A stretch of DNA of 64,000 nt from Daphnia pulex (Eukaryota > Arthropoda > Branchiopoda > Diplostraca > Daphniidae). The notes below the pieces were generated by a model. It did not search any database. It saw nothing but the letters and a program-made list of their open reading frames with translations, and was not told the DNA's origin. Below, one piece after another: positions 47,598 to 58,100 of the stretch. The stretch lies in assembly GCF_021134715.1 (NCBI RefSeq), contig NC_060021.1, forward strand, positions 434,001 to 498,000. Reading direction: 5' to 3'. Every line of letters begins with the position of its first letter. The stretch's first letter is position 1. A program made the position numbers and the translations under genes.

Positions 47598-48202
47598 AGG
47601 GACGTTCCTAAATATTATAACCATGTTCACAAATTTTCGGTCATATCTTAATAGTTACTAGTCACTGGGAATTGTTGATCTTTAATAGGGAAATAATTTT
47701 TTTCAAACCTGGGTTATCATTGTGTACGACTTCTTTTGCCACCTAAAAGCATTGAGACATTGCGACGTTTATTTTGGTTGGGTCTTTTCTATTTCGCATG
47801 TTGGAGGTGATTATTGCTCTAGTCGCTCCGCATTCCGACATATTCTAGTGTTTGGACAAATTTCATTTACAGGGCAAGTTACGGAAGAGACCTACTGTGT
47901 GGTGTTTACTAAAATTGATTGATGTTGACAGCTCTCTTTTTAACTTAAGTTGGTGTAACAAAAGAGTTGGAGATAATGTGTGGTTTATCATAGAAGTTTA
48001 TTTGAAGAATGTGGAGTTTATCAGTTGCTTGCCTATATCTTATGTAAAACTTGAAAGTTGTAAAAAATACACAAAGTCGTAAACTAAACATTTTTTTATT
48101 ACAAGTTATGAAACATAGCAAACAAAAACATTAAAAGGAATTGCTTTATTGTCCCACCTCCACCCACAATTCCACCACATTTTACAATCACATACATACA
48201 AG
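47598..48202. other. arm spacer, no gene recognised
   Basis: AT-rich sequence between the tyrosine-rich pseudogene and the piggyBac-like MITE. The small open frames here are duplicated in the other arm and show no family features. Confidence 0.5.
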
Positions 48203-48206
48203 TTAA

Positions 48207-48497
48207 CCCGTTGGCTGCCACGCCATACAACCCGTAGGTTGCTCTCTACTACTCTACGCGCCACGTCTGAAGGATCTATGGCCAAGGTGGAACTTGCCAT
48301 TGCTGACAAGTCCGGGCTGACACGGTGACAGAAGAATCCATCACCGCATCGACAAAGGGGAACTAGGTATGGTGCATTGCCTAATAGGCGCCTTGCGGCA
48401 AGTTTTGGGCTGGTGCGACTTTCCGACCACGAGGCCGAACAGCGCACGCAGCCCGTGCTAAGGAGCAGGGGAGAACAAAGGCGTGGCAACCAACAGG
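48207..48497. mobile_element. piggyBac-like MITE (left-arm copy)
   Basis: A 291-base element flanked on both sides by TTAA (48,203-48,206 and 48,498-48,501), the piggyBac target duplication. The 18-base terminal inverted repeats are CCTGTTGGTTGCCACGCC and CCCGTTGGCTGCCACGCC, with two mismatches. They begin CCY as in that superfamily. It is GC-rich compared with the flanks and too short for a transposase. The 127-codon reverse frame overlapping it is not a gene. Confidence 0.8.
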
Positions 48498-48762
48498 TTA
48501 ACTAACACTAACACATATTACCAACAACAAATAATGATCCGCGCTGACACTTTGGAGATACCGGCGATGTTTTGGTGTCAATCTTGTCGACGTCTCCTCT
48601 GCATCATCTGAAGAAAGAGAAAAAATTCTTATTAAAGTGACATGCCAATAAAAGTTACATAATACATGTAAGTACATCGATCTGTTATTTTTGGCTCAAA
48701 ACTTAAAAGGCGCGCTTTAAATTTCTTAAAATCTAGCTAACAATATTGAAAACTGTACACAT

Positions 48763-49150
48763 AACAAAGCTCACTTGCTAGTCTTTAAAAAAAATTCCGG
48801 AAGTAAACCGGAAGTAGCCACAGCTCCTCAACCATTGAGCTGTCGTCAAATTAAACCACATATTCGTGATCTCCATGAAATGTGGGGTCGATTAGGTGTG
48901 ATTTAAACGAAATCCAAAATTTGGCCAAAATCGAGAATTTTCCTGAACTATAGTTCAGGAAAATTTTCAAAGCCGGAAGTACGAAAACGTACAAAACGAA
49001 ACATGAACTTTACCACAAATTCGATGAGGATCACGAATATGTGGTTCTTTTGTGCGTCAGATGAATATTTACTGAACTACTGACTGAAAAGTGTAAACCG
49101 GAAGTAGAAAAAAAAAGCAATTATCGAAAATTTAACAAGTGAGCTTTGTT
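48763..49150. mobile_element. foldback/MITE-like element with perfect palindrome (left-arm copy)
   Basis: 388 bases bounded by inverted AACAAAGCTCACTTG / CAAGTGAGCTTTGTT (15 bases). The interior is an imperfect palindrome centred on a perfect 30-base palindrome at 48,936-48,965 (half-site AATTTTCCTGAACTA). CCGGAAGT occurs four times. I see no target-site duplication, so the transposon class is unknown. Confidence 0.6.
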
Positions 49151-49690
49151 GGGGGAATAATAATCGTCAGTTATCACTAAATATTTCAACAAAATAACTG
49201 TCGATAAATGTTTAAAGAGATGTTCAAAGTAACAGAAACTGACTGTTTTGACAGCTGTTTAGACTGCAAATTATCAAAAAGCCATCTAGCGTTAGAAAAA
49301 AGAAGCGTCCAAGTAAACTTTGTTTGCGCGCAAGAAGGGCCTAATTTTGGAAACTATTACATAGACACAGTCTAACGCAACTAGACTATTGGTAGATAAC
49401 CTAAGAAAATAAGTCAATTGTTGGGTACCTAGGCATAATCCCGTGGTGAGTGACTGCAGGTGTGTAACAGAACAGCTGACGGAAGCGATCTTGAAGTGGT
49501 CCAGAAACTCGCCAAGTCGCCAGTGAAGTAAAACAAATCTTGTTTAAAAGCAGTGAAGCTAGATGGGCGTGCGTCGCGAAGATAAGGATGGAGAAGAATG
49601 TTGTTGAAAAATCCTTCTTCCGTCACGGACAAAGGTCAGCATTGGCAAAAGAATCTTCGTGCTCTGTAAAAACAAATTTTTACATTATTG
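49151..49690 (-). other. inner end of left arm with gene-like fragment
   Basis: Up to 49,436 the sequence matches the right arm closely. From 49,437 to 49,690 the match (to 59,610-59,862) is diverged but conserved enough to recognise. Both reverse-strand translations contain LLHPYL and SSFTAF followed by differing, partly frameshifted sequence. It may be a fragment of an unrecognised gene or element. Confidence 0.4.
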
Positions 49691-49891
49691 AAAATATAAC
49701 AATGAATAAAGCATTTACCATTTACCTTTTTTAAGAAGCACACTGAAATGCTCACGATGAAAAAACTGTAAAAATTGAATTCACAGCAACAAACAGCATT
49801 ACTCCTTAGGTTGATGTAAATTTCCTGATGTCAAAGAAAGTGTCATAATGAAGTATTTCAGTAGCATGGTGATAGGTGGTATTGATGCTTA

Positions 49892-49896
49892 CCTTT
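49892..49896. repeat. 5-base target-site duplication (left)
   Basis: CCTTT immediately before the 5' LTR, repeated at 58,580-58,584 directly after the 3' LTR. Five bases is usual for BEL/Pao elements. Confidence 0.95.
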
Positions 49897-50186
49897 TGTT
49901 AGGAATATTCCATTCCAACAGACGACGACGAGATCAGGACGCCGCACAACAACACCGGCGCACCTACGCGACTATTGCCTTGGGGGCCCCCGATAGGTGG
50001 CCCCAAATTCAGTCGTTGTTACCCTACCCCCTATTGTTTATTTCCCCCCAATTTACTGTACAATATTGAGTGTGTTAAAATAGACGAGAGGTAAAAGACA
50101 CGGTTTTGTTCGTGTCTAATTTATTCAACTTGGAAACTGTAAGTAAACGGCCCGACACGCCGAACATCCCTATTACATTTTCTACA
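49897..50186 (+). repeat. 5' LTR of BEL/Pao element
   Basis: 290 bases, TG...CA ends, no difference from the 3' LTR that I can see. It contains a strong splice donor CTGTAAGT with GTAAGT at 50,139-50,144. No clear TATA box or AATAAA is visible. Confidence 0.95.
50139..50144 (+). promoter_or_regulatory. candidate major splice donor in the 5' LTR
   Basis: GTAAGT, a perfect donor consensus, 47 bases before the end of the LTR. Good acceptors with long pyrimidine tracts end at 50,654 and 52,078, each just upstream of one of the two reading frames. Splicing is inference. Confidence 0.4.
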
Positions 50187-50198
50187 TGGTCCTTCGAA
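50187..50198 (+). promoter_or_regulatory. primer-binding site, tRNA-Tyr-like
   Basis: TGGTCCTTCGAA begins directly at the LTR end. From memory, arthropod tRNA-Tyr starts CCTTCGA and ends TCGAAGGA plus CCA, whose complement matches the first 11 bases here. Assignment to Tyr is probable, not proven. Confidence 0.65.
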
Positions 50199-50627
50199 CG
50201 GTTTTTAACCCAGTGCATAACCGTGTCCTCCCTCTCAAATCACTCAAATCAACTCACTCAAAACTCAAAATTGTGAAGCCGGTTGGGGCTACACAATTCT
50301 AGACCCCCCAAACGTTTATCTTTGTTTCTTTCTTTTGTTGTTGGGTGGTTAAAATCTGCCCAAACTAAAACTACTAAATTGTAAAAACAAAAAAGACGTA
50401 GAAAAGGGGGGAACCTATGCCCAAAAATTCCATTTTTTTTCTTTCGACTTTTTTGTGCCTTTCGTTGTCGGGCTAGCCTGAGGGGGCGGCCATTGAACAC
50501 GCCGTCCCAACCTCTGGCCCATAGATCGGCCTGGGCTAAACTACTGGGATTTCGTCTCCTCTTTTCATTGCACGTGTGTCCTCCCGTATCCATTCTTCGC
50601 TTGCTGATGGTATCGAGTCAGAAATAA

Positions 50628-51527
50628 TCTTTCTCTTTCTCTCAACATTCACAGAGGAGCCGAAAGGTCTCCAAAACAACCAGCAAAATAGGAAAACGTT
50701 CGCAAAGGATCAAGCGGTTTTGGCTGCGCAAGGCGGGTCTGGTGCCAGCGTGGGTGGAACCGCCACCGCGTCCACCACCAAGGGAGTTGATCCCGCTTGA
50801 GCAGCTGCCAGCAGGTGCCCTAGCCCCTCAGTTGGCACCGTTCTTGAATATTGCTAGGAGGTGCCTCAACGTGGAAGAACTAGCAGAGGCTCTCCGCCCG
50901 AGAGAATACGGCGACATACGCTACCGTAATCGACAGGAACCGGCCCCACAACCGGTTCCACCACCGGCTCAAGATTTACCGCCGGTCGTGATTGAAGAAC
51001 CGGAAGCTGATCAGGAGCCGATCCAGGCACCTCCGCCCGACATTCAACAACGCCAAGTACGATATCGCGAGCAGCACGTTGAAAGGGGTCTACTTCGCCG
51101 AGTAGTCTTCCTTCCAGTGAGACAGGAGGAAGCAGCCGCTGCTGCAGCCCCAAACCAGCAGTCGGAAAGCGAGTCGGAGGAGGAAGCAGCCGCTGCTGCA
51201 GCCCCAAACCAGCAGTCGGAAAGCGAGTCGGAGGAGGAAGCAGCCGCTGCTGCAGCCTCAAACCAGCAACAAGGAAGTGAGTCGGAGGAGGACGAGATCC
51301 AGCTGTGCCACGAAAGCTCGTCAACGGACGACAGCTCGTCAGAAGAGTCAACAGACGAAGACAGGCGCCATTTTGAAAGAGAATTGGAGGCCAATCCGGA
51401 TCTGAGAAGAGCGTACGAGAGGAGCGAAACAGCAAGGAGAGAGCGAGGCCGTTTCAACACCCGTCCGGGCCACCTCTACACAAGAAGAAATACCAGAGGA
51501 AGGGAGCAGAGGAACCCAACCAATTAA
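50628..51527 (+). CDS. extra 5' reading frame of the retrotransposon, unknown function
   Basis: Open from 50,628 to TAA at 51,525-51,527 (299 codons), between the 5' LTR and gag. It contains no ATG at all. An ATG at 50,607 is in the same frame but meets TAA at 50,625-50,627. An acceptor (TTCACAG) ends at 50,654, so a spliced or unusual start is needed. The predicted product has a basic N-terminus (KRFWLRKAG), a Pro-rich part (WVEPPPRPPPRELI) and three 18-residue units with EEEAAAAAAPNQQSESES. An acidic Ser/Glu stretch and an Arg-rich C-terminus follow. I do not recognise it; possible roles include an accessory nucleic-acid-binding or capsid-related protein. Confidence 0.55.
   Translation, partial: SFSFSQHSQRSRKVSKTTSKIGKRSQRIKRFWLRKAGLVPAWVEPPPRPPPRELIPLEQLPAGALAPQLAPFLNIARRCLNVEELAEALRPREYGDIRYRNRQEPAPQPVPPPAQDLPPVVIEEPEADQEPIQAPPPDIQQRQVRYREQHVERGLLRRVVFLPVRQEEAAAAAAPNQQSESESEEEAAAAAAPNQQSESESEEEAAAAAASNQQQGSESEEDEIQLCHESSSTDDSSSEESTDEDRRHFERELEANPDLRRAYERSETARRERGRFNTRPGHLYTRRNTRGREQRNPTN
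51126..51290 (+). repeat. three 54-base tandem units inside the 5' reading frame
   Basis: GAAGCAGCCGCTGCTGC recurs at 51,129, 51,183 and 51,237, exactly 54 bases apart. Each unit encodes a six-Ala run plus NQQ and Ser/Glu repeats. Lengths stay multiples of three, so the frame is preserved. Confidence 0.9.
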
Positions 51528-51616
51528 GTAAATCTAATTGTATTCTTGAACATGGCGGCTCCAACCGCTAAATACAATTATTGAATGAATATTCTCTGTC
51601 CATCTGTCCTTCCTTA

Positions 51617-51815
51617 AAAAAAAAAAAAAAAAAGAAAAAAAACCCTCTTACATAGGATCCCGAGACATCGGTGCATCCAAACGAAAAAAAAAAAACTATT
51701 TCTCGCTCACGCTCAGTGTAGTGGCACGCCGCAAGGGGCGCCACCAAAAAAAAAAAAAAAACTTTATTTCCTCTCTCGCAAAGTGTAGTGGCACGCCGCA
51801 AGTGGCGCCACCAAC
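51617..51815 (+). repeat. retrotransposon leader: poly-A tracts and duplicated hairpin
   Basis: A-rich blocks alternate with two copies, 67 bases apart, of a potential hairpin (51,721-51,744 and 51,788-51,811). The stem is GTGGC...GCCAC and the loop is a GNRA-type GCAA. Position in the gag leader suggests a packaging or translation signal, which is inference. Confidence 0.6.
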
Positions 51816-52049
51816 AACAGAAAAAAACCAGATTCACTTAATTGAGTCATCCAGCCCGGATTTTTGCAGGAGCCTGGGTATTACCCTAGCTCCAAATTTA
51901 AATCGATTCTTTTTCAGATACATCCAAGGGATTTCAAACAAAGTGGAAACAAAAAACGGAAACTCATCCGTTCCACGAAACCCCAAGGAAAACAGGAAAA
52001 GGAAACGGGCAAATCAGTCGATAAGTGATCGAAAAAAAAAAATTAAATT

Positions 52050-52078
52050 AATTCTCTATTTCATCTCCTTTTCCCCAG
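52050..52078 (+). promoter_or_regulatory. candidate splice acceptor before gag-pol
   Basis: Pyrimidine-rich tract ending CCTTTTCCCCAG, 35 bases before the gag-pol ATG at 52,114. It would remove the 5' reading frame and leader from a spliced gag-pol message. Not proven. Confidence 0.35.
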
Positions 52079-52113
52079 TCAACAGCTCTTGAAGAGCTAC
52101 ACAACCAGGAAGA

Positions 52114-55100
52114 ATGGTTCAGTCAATGAAAAACACAAGGTCAGCCACCAAAGGCCACATAACAAGAGCAATAACCCGGATCAACGGATTTGCAAATCAA
52201 GTAATGGCCCAAGAAGATGTTAAAGAACTAGAAACCTTAGAAACAAGATTGAAAAGTCTCTTCGAAAGCTACCAAAGCGCAACAAAAGAAATCAAGGAGA
52301 AATTAATAGCGACCAAGGCCGCGCAGGAGGAGATTGATGGGGATCTGGACACCTTTCTCCAAGTTCAAGATGAAGTGTCTGGAGCAAGATCAATCATCAA
52401 GCAGAAGAAGCAAGAATGGTTGGACGACGTGAAAGAAAAGCAAGAGGCAAAGAAAGAAGAGGACAGAGACAAACGATTGTTAGCGCTCTTCCAACAACAG
52501 GCAACAAGCCAAGCAGCAAATCAAGCGGCAAATCAAGCAGCAAATCAAGCAACAAATCTAGCAACAAGTCAAACACAGATGGCGCAAATTATTGCCCAAA
52601 TCATGGCGGCCATTCCGGCACCTCCCGCGCCAGTAATCAACGTGACGGCAGCACCAGCCCCAGCTTCAGCCGTACAGTCGATACGATTGCCGCAGCGACA
52701 AATTAAGCACTTCAAAGGAGACGTACTGGAATGGACCCAATTCTGGGAATCCTTTAACGCAGCTGTCCACTCTTCATCTCTTTCAAACGTCCAAAAATTC
52801 GATTACCTCAAGGAATATCTTAAAGGTGAGGCGTACCTGTTGGTTAACAATCTTGAATTAACAGATGCGAATTACCAAGTCGCAATCGACGAACTGAAAA
52901 GGATGTACGGGAAGACGGACGTTCTAATCGACGCGCACATTGAGAAACTGGATGCCTTGCAGCCCGTAAAGGACGGGAACGACGTTCCAGCTCTGAGGAG
53001 CTTCCAGCTGAATCTCCAATCGCACATTAGCGCGTTGGAAACGTTAGGAGTCCCCACAAGTTCCTTTGGCGGACTCCTCGGAGCAAGATTAATCAAATTA
53101 ATTCCTACCAGGCTCCAACAAGAATGGGCAAAATCGCCAACAAACAAATCAACGGACATCGAGATGGTCATCAAATTCATTGGAGATCAAATCGACGCGG
53201 CCGAAAGGTTCAACCGAATCAAAGGTGTGGAAAAGGAGAAATCGTCTCCAGCTCCTAAACAGCCCAAACCGGCAAATCCACAGCCGGCAACAGCATCACA
53301 ATTGGCAGTAGGAGCCAAAGCAAGTCCAGCTCCTCAGGTTAAATCCGCCTTAAAAAATAAAAACGTTAAATTTAACCCAAGTTGGATTGTGTGCGAAAGG
53401 CCCTGCATCTTCTGCAGCCAAATTCACTGGCCGACAAAATGTCCGAAAGGGCTGACGGAAAGGAAAAAGATAATCTTTGATTTGAAAAGGTGCGTCAACT
53501 GTTTTGGAGACAAACACGCGCTGAAGGATTGCACATCCGCCCGGAACTGCAACAAGTGCGGAGGGAGGCACCACACCGCTCTCTGCGACAAAGGAGACGT
53601 CAGAGTCACCAATCCCACAACAGCAGCAATAATCGTGGCCAGCGATCCAACTTTGACAACCACAGCCTGTGCAAGCAGCTTTGGACAATTGATGCTGAAA
53701 ACGGCAACAGTCATCATCAGCGGCCAAAACGGTAACGAAACAAGAGCGATTTTATTTGCAGACGACGGAAGTCATCGTTCTTGGGTGCTGAAATCACTCT
53801 CATCGCAACTTAACATGAAGACAGTAGCGGTGGAAAACATCAGCACAAGAGTGTTTAAGAAAAAGGAACCCAACAAGCCCGAAATGACAAAAAACGTCGA
53901 AATGCAAGTAAGGGGCACCTGGCAAGGCGCCCCAAAAGTTACACTAATGGCTTTAGAATCGGATCACATTTCAGATACCGGCCCGTACGTAGGATCCGAA
54001 TTTGCAAACAGCCTCTGGATCCAAAACGAAAAATTGGCCGACGACAGATTCGAGATGGCACACACCGAAGATCAGCCAATTGGAATTTTAGTCGGAATGG
54101 ACCAGATGTTCCAGATCATGTCGAATGAAGCCGCCATACAGAGTCCATGCGGATTGCGCGCGTTTCAAACGAAACTCGGAAGAATGATTGCTGGACCATC
54201 TCAAGAAGCAAAATCGAAGACAGGAACTCAAGTAATCCAAAATTTAATTTTAACATCAAGTTACCCGATTCCACAGATTACGTCAACATTCGCGACAAGT
54301 AGCCAAAAAAGAAAAATCCTTTCAACTCAAGCAAACAAAACTCCGATGGAAAAGGAGACTGGAACGGCCAGTCCCCAAACTACGCCAATAGGAGCGTCAT
54401 TCTCAGATGCCCCAATCGGATCCAGCGGAGAAGAAGATAGTAAATGGTTTGAGAAGGAAGAACAAGTTGCTGCTAATTTCGACCTTTCTCTTTTCTGGAA
54501 AATAGAAAATTTTGCGAACCTTGAAGGCGCTGATGCAGTGGAATCGGATGATCGCTTCGATTTCTTTGACGAAAAAATAACGAGATGGCCAGATGGAAGA
54601 TACTGTACACCGATCCCTTGGACAACTGACAAGTGGAGACTTCAGAAAAATCTCCCGTTGGCCACCGGAAGAGTGGAGAGCACAATAACAAGATTGAGAA
54701 AAAATCCAGGAGATTTGGTGAATTACCACGCAGAAATCCAAAAGCTCATCGACAGCAAATTCGTCGAGGAGGCGAACATGGACTACGAAGAGCTTCACAC
54801 CTATCTCCCACATCATCCGATCTTCAGAGGCGACAAATCAACGACGAAAATCAGACCCGTCTTTGATGGAGCAGCAAAAACGAAATTCGGCCCAAGTCTG
54901 AACGACGTGTTGGAGACCGGACCAAATCTCAATCCGGATCTCCTATCAGTGCTAATACGCTTCAGAAAGTACGAGATTGCCTGGATTGCCGACATTGAAA
55001 AGGCTTTTCTAAACATCGCCCTGCAGCCGGAAGATGCCGAAGCAATCAGGTTTTTATGGCCCAGGGATCCAGCAGTGGCTGGATCGCCTCTAATTGCCTA

Positions 55101-58100
55101 CAAGTGGAAGAGAGTGCCCTTTGGCCTTAGTTCTAGCCCCTTTCTCCTACGTGTTACAATTAACAAACATTTCAAATCACTAAAGTCTCGTTTTCCAGAA
55201 ACTATTCAACAGCTGGAAGAAAGTTTGTACGTTGACGATTACCTCGGCGGAGCAAACAATTTATCAATCGCCAAGAAAAGAGTCGATGAGACGGACGAGA
55301 TCTTTAGTGACGCCCAACTCAACATGAGAAGCTGGGCAACCAACAACGAAGACCTCAAACAACACCTGAAGGAGAAAGGACTGTCGAATCAAGTCGTAGG
55401 CCTACTCTCCCCAGCCTTGGACGGCCAACAGAAGGTGTTAGGAATCCGGTGGGACACCGGATCCGATTCGTTCAAATTCGACCCAGCATCCATCATCCAA
55501 GCAGTGGAAGAAGTGGGAACGGAAATCACCAAAAGAAAGATACTCAGTATCTCGGCAAGAATTTTTGATCCAATTGGATTTTTATCTCCCACTGTACTTT
55601 TATTAAAGATTATTTACCAGAAGCTCTGGGAAAAGGAGATAGGTTGGGACCAAGCAGCTCCAGCCGATATCCAAAAATCTTGGAAGATAGTGATGACTGG
55701 TCTCGCCGATTTCACCGAACTACAAATTCCACGATGGATCGGACTATCCGAAAAAGTCACTTCTCACGAAATTCACGTCTTCGGAGACGCTTCTGAAGCA
55801 GCGTATGGAGCCGTAGCCTACGCCCGACTCCAAAAAGGACAAGAAGATCCACTCATCATCCTACTGGCCAGCAAGACGAGAGTTGCACCTCTACCTAAGA
55901 AAAAAGTAACTTTACCGCGTTTAGAATTGCTGAGCTCACTTTTAGCCGTACGTTTAGGTGAAGTCGTAAAAAATGCAATGCAAGTCCAGTATTGGAGAAC
56001 TATCTACTGGTCAGACTCCTTGGTTGCACTAGGATGGATTAGAGGAGAGCCGAACAAATGGAAACCATTCGTCCGAAATCAAGTGGAAACGATTCGAAAA
56101 TTTTCACAACCCGAGTGGTGGAGACACTGTCCAGGTCTCCAAAATCCGGCCGATCTTGCCTCGCGGGGAGCGCCAGCGCCAACGCTGGTAACCTCAACTC
56201 TTTGGTGGAACGGCCCGATTTGGCTCAAAGGAGAAGAAACGGAATGGCCAGATTCTCCCAACGACCAAATTCCACAAACAATCCAGTCCGAAATGGAATC
56301 GGAAGCTAGGAGTACGACGGTCAGCACAACAGCAGCCATCGCAATTCCAACAGCCTCCGTCGACTGGAATCTCGACAAAATTTCCACCTGGAATCGACTG
56401 TTAAGACGTACAGCCTGGGTCTCACGATTCCTCAGCAGGAGTCAAAAGAAGCTCAGACCTCCCGGTCCAGAACGAATGGAGTCGATAAAGGCAATTGGAC
56501 CAGATGGAAAAGGAAGTGGAAAAGTTATCCGGATTACAAGATTATCCAGAGAGGAGCTGGATGAAGCGGAACTAACGATCTACAGACAGCTCCAACGAGA
56601 GCGGTATCCTAAGGCGTTTGAATCGCTACAGTTAGACAACACAATCCAGCCCAAGGAGAAAATCGCTGCACTTTTTCCAATCTGGGACGCCAGAGACCGT
56701 CTCGTTCGAATCCATGGGAGAGTATCACTTGCCCTAAGAGATAGAAACATCGATCCCCCAATTTTGCTTCCTGCATCACATATAGTAATCACTTTCTTAA
56801 TTACAGACAAACACGAGTCGCTACTACATGCAGGAGCAAAGGTGACACTATCAGAGTTGAAAGAAAAATTCTGGATAGTTAAAGGACGACAGCAAGTGAA
56901 AAAGATTCTGTTTACTTGTGTGGAATGTAAAAAACTGACATCGCCACCATTCCAGGAACTAGCAGCCCCTCTTCCTTTAAACCGACTCAAACATGCGCAA
57001 TCTTTTCACGTTACAGGAGTCGATTTCGCTGGACCACTGCTGTACAAACCAGCACAGCGAAGGAAGAAAAGGAAAGCTCCACCAAGCGTCCAGGATCCGA
57101 CGCCAGCAGACGATCCAACTGAAGAGCGAATCGAGGAGCCACCCGCTGAAGGAGACGCTCCAATCGAAGCTCTAATCGTAGGCGAAGAGGATTCAGTCGA
57201 AGAAGATGTCGAAATCCAAGACATCTTAATAACAACAACTAAAGCTAAGAAAACGAACCATCTTAAAAGTTATGTTTGTCTTTTTACGTGTGCAGTCACT
57301 CGAGCGGTTCACTTGGAACTACTACCCGATATGACGGCGCGTTCCTTCTTACTAGCCTTTCGAAAATTCGCAGCTAGACGAGGACCCGTCTCAGTGATGT
57401 ATTCGGACAACGCGCAAACGTTCCGATGTGTCGACCGATTCCTGAGAACTATTCACGCCGATCCCATCATTCAAGACTTTCTCGCGTCCAGAAAAACCCT
57501 TTGGATATTTTCCGCCAGCCTAGCGCCATGGTGGGGAGGATTCTGGGAACGGATGGTGAGGAGCGTCAAGGATCTGCTGCGACGCTCCAACGGTCGAGCC
57601 TGCCTTGACTACATGGAACTGGAAGCGAGTTTAGCAGAAATCGAGAGCGTAATCAACGCCCGCCCACTCAGCTATATTGGGGAAGGAGCTGACGATCCAC
57701 TTCCGATAACTCCTAACCAATTTCTAAACAACAGACGTTCTACTCGTGCCGATCCGGAGCCAGCCGTTAACTTGCTGGATCCTACATCGACCAGCATCGT
57801 ACTACAAGAGATGGACAAGAACAGGAGGGAATATGTCGCTGACATCTGTGCTAGATTCGTCGACGATTATCTACTCCAACTAGACAACTTCCACTCCAAA
57901 GGAAAATCCGGAAGGAAGATCCGCCTAGGAGAAGTCGTTGTTATCCACGACGAACACTCCAAACGACTCATGTGGTCTACCGGAGTAGTGAAGGAACTGA
58001 TTCCAAGCCGCGACGGACTCATCCGTTCTGTCATGCTCAAGATTCCAAATGGTAATTTAATTAATAGAGCCATTCAATGTCTTCACCCTATAGAGCTGCG

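Larger units (their letters stand above)
45297..49690. repeat. left arm of large inverted duplication
   Basis: Reverse-complement match to 59,610-64,000; paired coordinates sum to 109,297-109,298 throughout. From 45,297 to about 49,436 I see only a handful of substitutions and one single-base indel (near 47,635). Between 49,437 and 49,690 similarity falls to a clearly diverged level. The outer end cannot be placed because the right arm leaves the window at 64,000. Confidence 0.95.

Noticed and set aside
48106..48489. 127-codon reverse frame, repeated at 60,809-61,192 forward
   Set aside because: It lies almost wholly within the piggyBac-like MITE and has no protein family features.
50866..51460. 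Antisense frames of 138-189 codons over the retrotransposon's 5' frame
   Set aside because: Mirror of the 54-base repeats and Pro/Glu-rich codons; no independent support.
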